64,000 nucleotides of DNA from Blasia pusilla (GCA_050084515.1 CM114273.1:43648001-43712000); one strand, 5' to 3'. Counted from the first letter of the stretch, positions 13,001 to 23,153 are shown. Numbers and translations are program-made. The notes: generated by a model from the sequence alone, not told the origin.

Positions 13001-13881
13001 CCACCCGGCCTACATTGTCCTGGCCTGAGTTGCCATCAATCCACCAAGTTCTAGGTACATCGTCCCGGAGATGACGATGAGACTTGCCTAAATTACCAGC
13101 ACTGTTGACCTTACCATGAAAACTGAACCTGAATTTTGTACTCACTTTTTGCACATTTATGCACTCACTTGTGAAGTACCTGCAGTAGAATATTGGAAAA
13201 CGTGGAGAGAAAACAGTGCTCCAGGTGGTTAGCTAGCTGCCAAGTGAAGGATTCTAATTACCTGGTCAGAGCATCCTCAGGATTCTACATTATCCAGTCA
13301 GGACAACATCCAGAACTGCTGGGGCAGTGCTCTTGGTAATTGTGCACCTCAAGCAGGAAGTCTCAAGTTTCTACAAGGTGTGAGTAGGTCACTAAAAGGT
13401 AGAGAGCGAAGCAAACAATCGAGATTCACTCACCATTTCGTGAGAAGGTGCAGAATTAGTTTCAGGCTTCTAAGATCACAGATTCTTTGTAAAGCTTTGG
13501 CAAGTGACACATGTGAGTGGAGTCAATACGGAAGAAAAGGTTTGAATGTGCATGTCCAGATTGAACACTGACAGATACTAAATCCTTGAGGTACAGATGC
13601 CCACATGCACGAATGCTCAGATTGCCTCTATGAGGATCACTGCTGAAAAAATCCTCAACCAGATGGTGGTGGGCGATTTCTATAACAGGAAGGTTCTTCC
13701 TACGGTTTCTATCTACTTCGAATGTCTCTATACTTAGTTACACTCTGTTTCCACGATTCTAGACTGGCAGCTCATTCTCATACGAACCATAGTATAGTGG
13801 CCAGAACTCACTATGAGTAACTAGAAAATTGAGGCTGTCCGTTCCGTGTGCAACTTCACTCGACGTACATTGATGTATCTC
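10057..13881. other. Gene-poor intergenic DNA
   Basis: About 3.8 kb without a supportable gene. 10.06-10.5 kb is extremely AT-rich. Open frames at 10.9-11.3, 12.1-12.6 and 12.8-13.05 kb are short and resemble no family. The right end, next to 13881, should contain the 3' UTR of the Z-alpha gene, which is transcribed leftwards. Confidence 0.4.
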
Positions 13882-15268
13882 TCAATGGCAGCTTTGATAA
13901 GTCAATTGCATTTGGTGGTTTACTGCCAACGGATCAACACCCATTTGTGGTGTCAGCTGATTCTCATTCTCTGAGAAATCGTCATCTTCATCAGCATCCA
14001 TATCAGATACCCTTGAGACGAATCCCTGCTGAGGTCTGCTTAAACCCGGCTCTTTCAGCTGCCAAACGGGTGGTACCTGACTGACTCTAGTGACAAGATT
14101 TTTCCGCTTGAGGTCATAGAGTGACGGATTTATGTCGCGACAAGTAACCAGCCCTACAATTTTCGACAGTTGCAATGTCTTCGTAGGGCCCCTCTCTCTG
14201 AGTTCCTGCAAGAGCCGTAGCTGCAATTCTGAGAGATTCTTTTGCTTCTTCCATTTCTTAAAGGGAGTCACTGGTCCTGAATTGCCTGCAAAACACAACC
14301 ATCATTCGGATCGATTAGGTACTCCCACGCATTCCGCGGATGCACGCTGCAAATTTCCCAGCACAAATCTTGCGCGTTGGATAATACCACATGGTCTAGA
14401 CACGCCAATAGGCTGCATTCCTTTCTTCATCCAACTCTCTGTGCATAGTCAAGCGGGTCAGCGAGGTCTATGGTCGTAAAGTCAACAGGGACTGCTTCAC
14501 GAACACATTCAGCATATAGCCACAGTTACACGTCTAGATCGCAGGAATGACGCGTTCTGTGTGAGCTATACCTCCATCTCGATTGTTGCCATGAAGCGGC
14601 CAAAAATCTGCACCGTATTGCTGCGATGTGACTGCAGAAATGACAGCAGGGTCGGAGGGAAGAGGAGGGACTGGCGGGAAGGTGATTCGAGGTAGCTGGC
14701 CAGGCTTGGGGGTCCCTGCTACAGAAACATGTGGGTTAGCAGGACGGACGGGTTCATCTGGGAAGTGGGAAATCACATGGTGGACGACTGGAGCTACGGC
14801 AGATGCATGGGGAGGAGTAGTGTGCTGGAAATTTGGAATCACAGCAGCAGTGGTGGAGTTTCGAGCTTGGACCGCTGCAGCAGGGGAAGGAGGCGGAGTG
14901 AGTGATGGTGTCTTCATGGGGAATGTGGGCGACAGAGACCAAATCGGGGGGAGATCGGTGACTCTGACGACCACATTTTTTTCCAGAAGAAGGAATAAAA
15001 GGGGATTCAAATGAGTGGATTTCTCTAATCCCAGAACTTTGGCTAAAGCTAGAGTGGTACACGCTCCACGTCTCTGCAGCTCCTCACAGATCACTTGCGT
15101 TTGTTCCTGCAGAAGTTCCTCGTCCATCCCGATCACACTAGCGCTCTTCTCCCTCGCCTCCTCCGACTTCAGCACTACCTTCACCGCCGTGTCTCCATCG
15201 GCCTCGAAAAACAACTTCGCGATTTTCGCCCTCTCCATCTCCATATCTGTCTCTACCACCGAACCCAT
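13882..15268 (-). CDS. Tandem Z-alpha (Z-DNA/Z-RNA binding) domain protein, 366 aa
   Basis: Two exons: 15268-14572, with donor GAG|GTATAG, and 14285-13882, with acceptor TTTTGCAG. Phase 1 closes as a split glycine codon and gives 366 residues plus stop. Each exon holds one winged-helix domain of the Z-alpha type. Domain 1 (about residues 52-114) has Asn88, Phe92 and the wing PPIW (Pro107, Pro108, Trp110). Domain 2 (about 250-311) has INPSLYDL (Asn285, Tyr289) and PPVW (Pro304, Pro305, Trp307). In human ADAR1 Z-alpha the left-handed-helix contacts are Asn173, Tyr177, Pro192, Pro193 and Trp195; both domains here keep exactly that spacing (N+4, N+19, N+20, N+22), with Tyr replaced by Phe in domain 1. 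The phosphate-contact positions are weaker: Lys169 becomes Ser or Cys, Lys170 becomes Thr or Arg, Arg174 becomes Pro in both. The domains are joined by about 130 residues of Pro/Ser/Thr/Ala-rich linker, and an acidic patch follows (about 327-340). I see no deaminase, dsRNA-binding, kinase or RHIM motif. An unseen further exon at either end is possible. Function in plants is unknown to me; binding of Z-form nucleic acid is inferred from the motif. Confidence 0.8.
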
Positions 15269-16260
15269 AGCTCTCCACTGCACAAACCAATCCCTCCAAG
15301 TGAAAAAAATACTCTCCTCTACTTTTCAAACTCCACAGCTCTGCTCTTCTTTTTCTATGCCTCCGTCCGAGAACTGTTCAGACCCTACCCGCACTAAACC
15401 TCCGACCTTCCGACGAATGGAACCTCTCCATCCACTCCTGCCACTCCGCTCCAATTGCATTTCATCTTCCACGCCCGGGCCACTCCTAGAGTCCTGCCCT
15501 CCTACCTCTCGGTCTCCAGTTCCCTCTCAGCTCCATTCTGCTGCGCACGTTCAGCCTCCCTGCCCTCACACAAACAACAACAACGCCCAGTTATCGATCG
15601 CAGAAACGAATTGCGCCATGTCCGTCCCCTTCCTCCAATTCCGCTGCCGCACAATTCACCCCAGAGCTTCTCACCTCCCTACTCCTTCACCGCTGACGCA
15701 CTACCCTCCTCCTCCTCCTGCTTCTCCTTCTCCGTCTCCTTCTCCTCCTCAGAGAGAGACAGAGGGAAACGACCACAACACCTTCAGCTGCGAGAAAAAA
15801 ACTGCATCCAACGGACGACCCAACCAACGACTCACCTCTGCACTTCTGTCTGCACAGATTGGACGAGAAGAGAGGACCAGAGACAGACGGACTGTTTCTT
15901 CGAGAGCAACAACCGACGGATCAGTGAGCATCGAACAAACAGGCAAGGAGGCGATGAATGCGTTCCCACTACAGAAAATGCGAGCCACTTCTGCAACTGT
16001 CTCAACTGCAACCACCACCGCAGCGTACCCTGAATCGGCCATCTAATGCCGTGCCACTCCCCAACGTCCGCGCAACTTCATTTCCAGCATCTCTAACCTC
16101 AACTCCTGCCATCACTGCGTCTCTTCCCTCTCTCTCTCTCTCTCTCGGATTCTCTCTTGTCTTCATGTTTCTTTTCTCTTTCAGCTCTTTCTGTGCGTCT
16201 CTCTAGTCCCTCTCTTCACTTTTCGCTCGAGGATTTCAGAAACGTGCGACGTACAGAGCT
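15269..16260 (-). promoter_or_regulatory. Purine-rich upstream region of the Z-alpha gene, including a GA tract
   Basis: Read on the minus strand, the roughly 1 kb before the Z-alpha start is purine-biased and includes a GAGAGA tract (CT repeat at 16128-16149 on +), a type of element common near plant transcription starts. An open frame beginning ATGGCCGATTCAG at 16042 on the minus strand is in the same frame as the Z-alpha start but is stopped at 15749; its translation looks like low complexity. The promoter assignment is inference from position and composition. Confidence 0.4.
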
Positions 16261-16280
16261 AAATTTGCACTTTCTTCTTC

Positions 16281-16452
16281 GTTCTCTTATGGATTCTTTC
16301 TTGGTTCCCCTCTTTCTACGCACTTTTATACGCACTTTTATAGGGAGTGATGACTTAAACTCTTGTTCGTTCTCTTATGGTTTCTTTCTTGGTTCCCCTC
16401 TTTCTACGCACTTTTATACGCACTTTTATAGGGAGTGATGACTTAAACTCTT
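16281..16452. repeat. 88-bp direct tandem duplication
   Basis: The segment starting GTTCTCTTATGG at 16281 is repeated at 16369 with almost no difference (GGATTC versus GGTTTC). Each copy contains CGCACTTTTATA twice and ends GTGATGACTTAAACTCTT. The low divergence suggests a recent slip or unequal exchange. Confidence 0.9.
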
Positions 16453-16646
16453 CTATCGTTTGATTTCTTACTCTCGAAATTAAGGAGTTGTGAGTGAAAA
16501 TCTATACTTTAGGAGTGCTTCACCGTAAACCGGCACATACTTTAGAAGGGAGCGCATACATACGGGACTCGGGACCGGGCATCTCACATTCTTCCGTCAC
16601 CGGCACTAACTAGTATACTTTATCAAATAGTAGATGACATATCCGA

Positions 16647-16696
16647 GGGGAGAGTTAAAACGCGACATCAAAGGGATGTCGCGTTCAACTCTCCCC
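16647..16696. other. Near-perfect hairpin, stem about 22 bp, loop 5
   Basis: Arm 16647-16669 (GGGGAGAGTTAAAACGCGAC then ATC) is complementary to 16675-16696 (GATGTCGCGTTCAACTCTCC then CC), with one unpaired base and a five-base loop AAAGG. The stem is GC-richer than the flanks. It has no U-tract following and does not look like a plant terminator. It could be a short fold-back element or a small-RNA hairpin. Confidence 0.8.
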
Positions 16697-18489
16697 TTGA
16701 TAATGAGGAGTAGTTTCAACCAAAGGTAATGGTGTCCCCTACCTAAGGCATGGATGGTTCATGTTCGAGACATAGTACCCTTTGTGAACCTCTCATATGC
16801 TCCAAGTCAACTAATTGGATAAAAAAGGTCAAGGCCTTCACTCAAAATCAAATATCCTTCGTGGGAACCCCAACAAAAATGTTCAAAATCTAGATGTGAA
16901 GATGCATGTCCGATGCAATGTCAATTTCATACATACTAGTGGGAAACCTATGCCATGCACGGGAGTGAAGGGAATAATTTTGTTGCACAAAAACAAAATC
17001 TGCCCGTAGAGGGGAAACATTTGTTTGCTGCCCATAAAATAAAAAAACATTTTCTTGTTGTCTGGTTGCCATATGTCAAGCAAAGAAGTTTGCAAATCAA
17101 AAGGTACCTTCCAATAAGAATATAGATGTGGAAAGGGTCCCGTAGGGCCATTAGGCTTCTTGTGGACTAAAAATCAATTCTTCTTCTTATGCTTCTTCTT
17201 CTCTCTCTCTCTCTTACCCATTTCAATTCTATTTCTCATTCTCATATTTTAGAAATTACTTTGATATTCTCCTCTTCCGTAATGAAAATTATATTCACTT
17301 TTCACTCTTATCTCTATACACTTTTTGATGACATTGATATTATTAGATGCAATCTTTCTCTCTATGTAAAAATGGTCATTTTTGTCTCAAGCTCACTCGG
17401 GATCATACACATGGAGCATTAGTAGTATGAAAGTGGGCACTTGTGACATCCCCACCAATATCAAGTGTTTGTCAAATTGCGTTAAAGCCTATTTTTCAAC
17501 ATATACGCGTGGATCATGACATGCATTGAGGATACACAGTTCACATCAATGAACCAAAAGTATGAATGTAAAAGCATTACCATCAATAGATCTTTTGTAT
17601 GAAATGCTTGGAATATCCAATCCTCAACAAATAGAACAAAAAACTTGTCTCCCCATTGTAACAATGTCTCCCTTGGGGCTTGCAACAAGGTAATTTAGTT
17701 TCCCATCTACATGAAACAAAGTCCCCGAAGCCCTATTCCTATCGATGTTATATAAATTGAAATAAAAATAGGACACATGGCGAACTCCATTCTCAATCAT
17801 ACTTATCATATCAAACCGTGTACATCCTACCCCATAAAGGATTTTTTTTTCTAACACCCTAGCTCCTACCAAACCTTAGAAGGAGAGGTGCTTCCCACGC
17901 TCAAAATAAGAGATTAAATTCTTGAGAGCCATCTCCTTACCTCACGCATCCTTGGAAAGAGCCAAAGAGACCCCCTCACAAAGGTAACATAAAAGGGTGA
18001 ATTGCATGCATAGATTACCAATGACCAAGTGAATCAATCACTAGCGTCAAAAGTAAAAAAGTGGAGGAGCTAAGATATTAAAGACCCAACATGACAAATG
18101 TTAGGAAAAAACAACTAGGAATTTGAAGAGGCCTACACTCTAGTATAAAGCAAAAAGTGGAAAGAAATGGAAAATCAAAGTTGGAAATTTTTTAATGGCC
18201 TTTAGTAGGAGCAAAGGGTTTACTCATATCTTTCCTATCCCTTGTTGAAAGAGTTTATGCATGACCTTTTAGGAAATTTGGGAAACAAGTCTCTTATAGC
18301 CATGTTATTCTTCATGACAAGTATTTCACAAAAACTTGTGAATTGACCCCCTTCATGTTTTATGGAATGGAATGAAATGACCTCCAAAACGGTATGCATC
18401 ACATTACATGTGAAGTTCATGGGTGATCTCCCATTAGTTTCCATGCTCAATCCATGAATAAATTTTTTTATACTTCGTGGAAGTGGGTG
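16697..18489. other. Intergenic DNA without recognisable genes
   Basis: AT-rich, with a CT-rich microsatellite near 17170-17215. No open frame resembles a protein family. Confidence 0.4.
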
Positions 18490-19080
18490 AAGTGTCTTAT
18501 TCTCTTATGCTTATGGAATTTATTTTTTGCTTCTTTCTTTAGGTGAGGAGCATAGAATAGAAGATAAGATATGGTGTTGTGTTCAACCTCTAAGGCCCAC
18601 ACACACACAAACATGAAAATTTTCCAACTTTATGAAGAGCTTAAGTTGGATCTCCCATGTTGATGATAAGTGTCCTCTTCTTCTATGCTTATGGAATTGC
18701 TTTTTCCTTCTTTCTGAAGGTGAGCAGCAGATGAGATCATATATGGAGTTGTATTCAATCTCAAAGGCCCACACACACACACACACCTAAACATGAACTC
18801 TCCAACTTTGTGTAGACCCGTATTTGTATCACCGCGATGTTGATAAGTGTTTTCTTCTCTTGTGCTTAAGGAATCGCTTTTCTGTTTTTTTTTTTTTTTT
18901 CCTTTCCTTTAGGTGAGCAGCAGATGAGATCAGATATGGTGTTTGCAGTCAATCTCAAGGGCCCACACACACACACAAAAACATGAATTCTCTCACTCTG
19001 TGTAAAGGTAGAGCTCGATCGCCATTGTTGATAAGTGCCTTCTTCTCTTGTGCTTCGGGAATTGTCATCTTCTTGCAGCT
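18490..19080. repeat. Tandem repeat of about 180 bp, three to four units, with CA tracts
   Basis: Units share GATAAGTG, TTCTTCTCTTGTGCTT, CTTTAGGTGAGCAGCAG, ATGAGATCA-ATATGG, a CAATCTCAA-GGCCCACACACAC stretch and ACATGAA-TCTC. Repeated landmarks lie at about 18490-18665, 18665-18840, 18842-19020 and a partial copy from 19025. Each unit carries its own (CA)n tract, at about 18597, 18768 and 18963. A T-run sits at about 18883-18900. The array ends some 330 bp before the DnaJ gene start, so it may lie in that gene's promoter or leader. Confidence 0.8.
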
Positions 19081-19403
19081 ATTTCACAGTTTCAAGCCTG
19101 TGTGCCTTGCAAGAGAATGGCTCTCATAGTCTATGCAGGAGCGATGGAAGATCGGAGGTGACGACTGCGACACACCGATAGAGAATTAGTTCCTTCCTGT
19201 AAGTGGTGAGAGGCAGGTGCGATCTTCAGTCTGATTGATTGTGTTCTTGTGAAGGAGCGATGCCCTTCAAGTACAGTCGTGCAATTTGAACGGAGACAGT
19301 TGGCTCGCAGGGTGTAATGGTGGTGCAGGGGGTCAGTGCTCACACGAATTGGAATTGGAATCATTAGTGATGGAGTGAAGTAGGGAAGCTGAGGAGGAGT
19401 GGC

Positions 19404-19415
19404 ATGAGAAGCTGA
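19404..19415 (+). promoter_or_regulatory. Three-codon upstream ORF overlapping the DnaJ start
   Basis: ATG AGA AGC TGA runs directly into the main start: the last A of the uORF stop is the first A of the ATG at 19415 (sequence AGCTGATGG). Such a stop-start overlap can allow re-initiation and lower translation. Whether the 5' UTR really contains it depends on the unknown transcription start. Confidence 0.45.
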
Positions 19416-22400
19416 TGGCGACCAGATTTACGCAGGATCGACCTGGCCCTGCTCTCGTCACGCCGTTGCGGACACGGGTACTCTCAATTGCGGTTGGCCA
19501 TCGCTCGCGGTCTGCTGTTAACAGAGGGGAAGGATGGCAGGCAGTCCGGTTGAGGCGCGTGGGATATTCGAGCAGGAATGTTTGTGATCTTACTCGTGGA
19601 ACTCCAATTACTCAATCAGGGCGCTGTATCAGTAGACATGAGGGAGTTCAGCGTCGAGTAGTTCTTCAGCAGATTACGCCTGCTGCTGCACAATGGAGAC
19701 GGAGTTCCTCGGTATCGAGAACGGGACGCGAGGGGTTCGGGAATTCTTTTGAGCGGTAAGTACGTACAATCTGCACTGTTAAGGACGGCAGGACAATTGT
19801 TCGTAAGTGGTGGAGTGGAGAGGAGAGGAGAATTGTCGGGGTGAGGACGGCAGAACTTATGAATTTGGTCGTAATTTGAGGAGAGGAGAGGACAATTTCT
19901 TTGTAAGTGGCGGAGAGGAGAGGAGAATTGTTGGTGGAGGACGGCAGAACTCGTGAATTTGTTCGTAATTTGAGGAGACGAGAGGACAAATTCTTTGTAA
20001 GTGGTGGAGAGGAGAGGAGAATTGTTGGTGGAGGACGGCAGAACTGATGAATTTGAGGAGAGGAGAGGAGAGGAGAGGAGAGGAGAGGAGAGGAGTGGAG
20101 CAATGGACAAATTTGTTTGTAAGTCGAGGAAGGCGTGTGCAGAAGTTGGAGAAGATAGAAAAATTGATAAATTTGCTTGTGCGTCATGGCAGTCGTGCGG
20201 AGAAGTTGGAGAGGAGAGGACGGAAGAATCGTGGAGAGGAGAGGAGAGGAGAGGAGAGGAGAGGACAATTGTGGGGGGAAGACGGAAGAGCTGACAATTT
20301 GTTTGTAAGTCGTGACAGTCGTGTGGAGAATCCGGTAGCCAAGGCCACCAGAGGAAGCGATGTCGGAGATTTGGAATGGATGGCGAAGGCGAGTCCTCAT
20401 GAAGTGTTGGGTGTTTCAGAAGACTGCAGCGAAGAAGATATCAAGTCTGCTTTTCGGGCTAGGGTACGACAATCGTCTCCTGCGTCATAGACCTGAACGG
20501 ATGCTGATCGTTTCTTGAGGTTTCTTGACTCAGAACCTTTTTTGTGGTTCCCGTCAGCAAAGTGGGTAATGTGAGCCAGTCGCTGAGCATTGTGTGTGTG
20601 CTAAAGAGAGATGCGAGTGGAAATGGCTTCATGTGATAGTCTTCTAATTTTAATTGACATTGGACTCTTGTTATCATACGATTCCATCATCTGGTGTCCC
20701 GGACTCGTCAACCCATCATCCATGACTACTTGAGGTGCAGATCAAGGAATATCACCCTGATGTTTACCAGGGTCTTGGAGATGCGGATGCCATCACTCAG
20801 CGCCTGTTGCGAGCTTACCAGGTGAGCCTCTCTTGCTCCTGACCACTAACAATGTCACGCAGGTGGATCTGAAGTGCAGTGGGTTTGGTTTGAATGCAAA
20901 CGAATGAAGAATGTGGATAGAGAATACGAGTTCTCTTTTCTAGGATTTTGATACAAAATAACCGATGAGTGGTGACATTATCAAAACAGATATGATAATT
21001 TTTCGAATCACAGCCAATTGCAACTCTAGATCCACTAGGATGAACCTGTTTTGAGTGCTCTACCGATAAACAATCAAATGGAGAGAAGCATGAAGAATTA
21101 GAGCCGTGGGCGTTCAAAGTCTCAAAGGTTGAAGCTCTAACAACCCATGATGTTTACAGCTTCTGACAGATGACGTTGAACGCGAATCATTGAAAAGGTA
21201 TTGTGCCTGACTTCATTGGAAATGCAATTGTCTCTACTGCAATGAAATCATAAGTCCATGCTCTTTTTTTCTTTCTCTGTATGGATCTGGTCTGCTTTTC
21301 GTAGCTTTCTTCAGCTGTTCTGCAGTGCTCCTTGCTGAAGCAAAGTTGGAAAAATTGCAGGAGAAGTTTCGATCCCTTTGAAGAACCGGAGTGTATAGCC
21401 GAGGACCTATTTGTAAATGAGGTGGCTTGTATTGGACGAGGTTTGTTTCTCTTAAAATCACTGTCAAGACTCCCTCGTGATCTCAAGAACGAAAACCATC
21501 ACACGTGAAGCAACAGGCAGCTTATAGAGAATAGCCACAACACATGTGATGCAATGAGGAGCTCACGCTCAAAAGTGTCCGATGAGCGGATTGAGGCCTT
21601 CTGGATCTTTGTTGTGATTAAGTGCATTTCCAGTTTCCTCACAGATCATAGAATGAAGGTGTCAACTGTCGTCGTACTGTGACGTAATTGTTGAAGAGTG
21701 TAGGTAAACAGATCGGGAAAGTCCAGAGTGAATGTGACCAAACCATCCTGATAGAGAGTGGTCCTATTTCACCACATAATCGAGTCTCTTGGTCACAAAA
21801 TGTCATGATACTGTACAGGTTGCCCTTATTCTTGCGTGGAGCGCGCCCCTGATGTCTTCAATTTTTCTTCTGATACAGGCTGTGCTCGTGTTGTGAAGCA
21901 AGGTATAGTCCTTTCCAAAATCAACACAAGCTATTGTGGAGGTTGCAGTTATTTCCTTGCTTAGCTGAATGTACCCCTTTCCCATTCGATCTGCACAGTG
22001 ACTACTTGGGTACCTACACAATGTGACTTACTGGGAGTGGAGTCCTTCACAATAACCAGAGATATATAAAAGTCAGCAATTTCGTGAAAGCATGAATGAT
22101 AATTTATTGTCCACAGATCCAAGAGGGCCCTGGGAGTTGAATTACTTTTTAACCGCATCTTGGGTTGCCCCAATGATCCAAGACTGGCAAAAGAAGCAAA
22201 AGTAGTCTAGAAAGGCCTAAGGTACTGGATGTCTATGCAAAGGGCCCCTAAAAACTCCCAGATTTTAACTCATCAGACTTCCTCCATCATTGTGCACTCC
22301 AATAGAAGTATAAAGAATTTGCTTACTGTGTGTGATTCTCGGTGCCAGTAGTGGTGATTCTTCTGCAGGACACATATCACTCCCGATGAATGGTTATGCC

Positions 22401-23153
22401 TGAGCTCAAAGTTCAGTGAATAGATCAAGGAAATTGCCATGTACTCTCGTGGAAAAATGTGAATATTTCTTGGTTATTCTTGACAGCATTGTTTCTGATT
22501 TCATGACTATTTTGTAGGGAATGCTGGAGAGTATCATGTGCAACTAGCAGTTGGACAATGTCCAAGAAATTGCATTCATTATGTAACACCTGCTCAGAGA
22601 CTTCAATTGGAAGACCTTCTACAAAGGTTAGATTATCACCTGCTCATCTTTTATCAATGTATGTAGGGTTATCTAAGTAGCACTCTTTGGTCGGTATTAC
22701 ACCAAAGCATGTCTAAAGATATATAGGCTCACGATCTTCCAATTTGGTTCTCCATCAGGCTCTTCCAATTTTCACTTTCTCAACCAGAAGATTATGTGCT
22801 TTTTGTTTCTTGCCTGCTATATTTCTTATCACTAGATTCTCCAGCATTCTATTTCAGTTCCTGTGCTACCCGACTTCAAGTTCTCGCTAGACTCCTCACA
22901 AAACCATGTTTACGGCCATGAGAGGAAGTCTGGAAAGTTTCCTGCACACACAACATCGATTTGGGTGAATGTGAGGACAATGCGACATTCTAACGCAATC
23001 CCTGGAATTTTCAGTGTCATGAAAGGGACGGTATACTCATATGAACTTGTTACCATGGAAGGGCTGATTGCACGAGCCAATTTTGAGAATGGTAGATATC
23101 AACCTCCCAAGCGTAAGGCGAAAAGATCTGAGGAGTGGGTGGACTGGTTTTGA
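19415..23153 (+). CDS. J-domain plus ferredoxin-like protein, probably plastid-targeted (nine exons, 319 aa)
   Basis: Exons 19415-19755, 20352-20463, 20741-20821, 21160-21197, 21361-21440, 21819-21902, 22518-22626, 22858-22880 and 23062-23153 are joined by GT-AG introns, and the phases close to 960 bases. Exon 1 encodes about 113 residues rich in Arg, Ser and Thr and poor in acidic residues, as in a transit peptide. The J domain (about 124-191) starts ASPHEVLGVSEDCSEEDIKS and keeps the Hsp70-stimulating HPD motif in YHPDVYQ (156-158). A ferredoxin-like segment follows: LFVNEVACIGRGCPYSC (Cys214, 219, 223), TGCARVVKQ, and CPRNCIHYVTP (Cys260, 264). The C-terminus reads FENGRYQPPKRK and ends EEWVDWF. 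This order is that of plant plastid DnaJ proteins with a [4Fe-4S] ferredoxin-like domain, which probably bring Hsp70 to plastid substrates. The cysteine spacing is not the classic CxxCxxC. The 23-bp exon 22858-22880 is the least certain, chosen because it restores phase. Confidence 0.85.
19800..20290. repeat. Purine-rich minisatellite inside intron 1 of the DnaJ gene
   Basis: Blocks of GGAGA/GAGGA (for example GAGGAGAGGAGAGGAGAGGA near 20055 and again near 20235) alternate with a longer unit that contains ACAATTTGTTTGTAAGT or TTCTTTGTAAGTGG and GGACGGCAGAAC. Five or six longer units can be followed from about 19800 to 20290. The strong purine/pyrimidine strand bias and mirror symmetry are of the kind that can form triplex DNA. 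Several copies contain TTTGTAAGT, which looks like a splice donor. Confidence 0.85.

Noticed and set aside
15015-16046. 343-codon open frame on the + strand opposite the Z-alpha gene and its upstream region
   Set aside because: Its translation is Ser/Pro/Thr low complexity from a pyrimidine-rich strand, with no family resemblance; the opposite strand carries the conserved Z-alpha domain.
20001-20340. + strand frames rich in Glu-Arg-Arg-Gly
   Set aside because: They come from the same purine repeat, which lies in an intron; only the part from 20352 on is J-domain coding.
19616-20400. Long minus-strand frames (up to 244 codons) of Ser/Leu/Pro repeats
   Set aside because: They are the translation of the GGAGA minisatellite and would run through the DnaJ exon on the other strand.
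21879-21902. A 24-bp micro-exon in the DnaJ gene lacking part of the ferredoxin domain
   Set aside because: An acceptor at 21818 extends it to 21819-21902, supplies CPYSCVERAPDVF and keeps phase, so no exon is missing.
22858-23153. A single long last DnaJ exon
   Set aside because: Its frame does not fit the phase of the previous exon; a donor after 22880 and acceptor at 23061 restore phase and give the family-like C-terminus.
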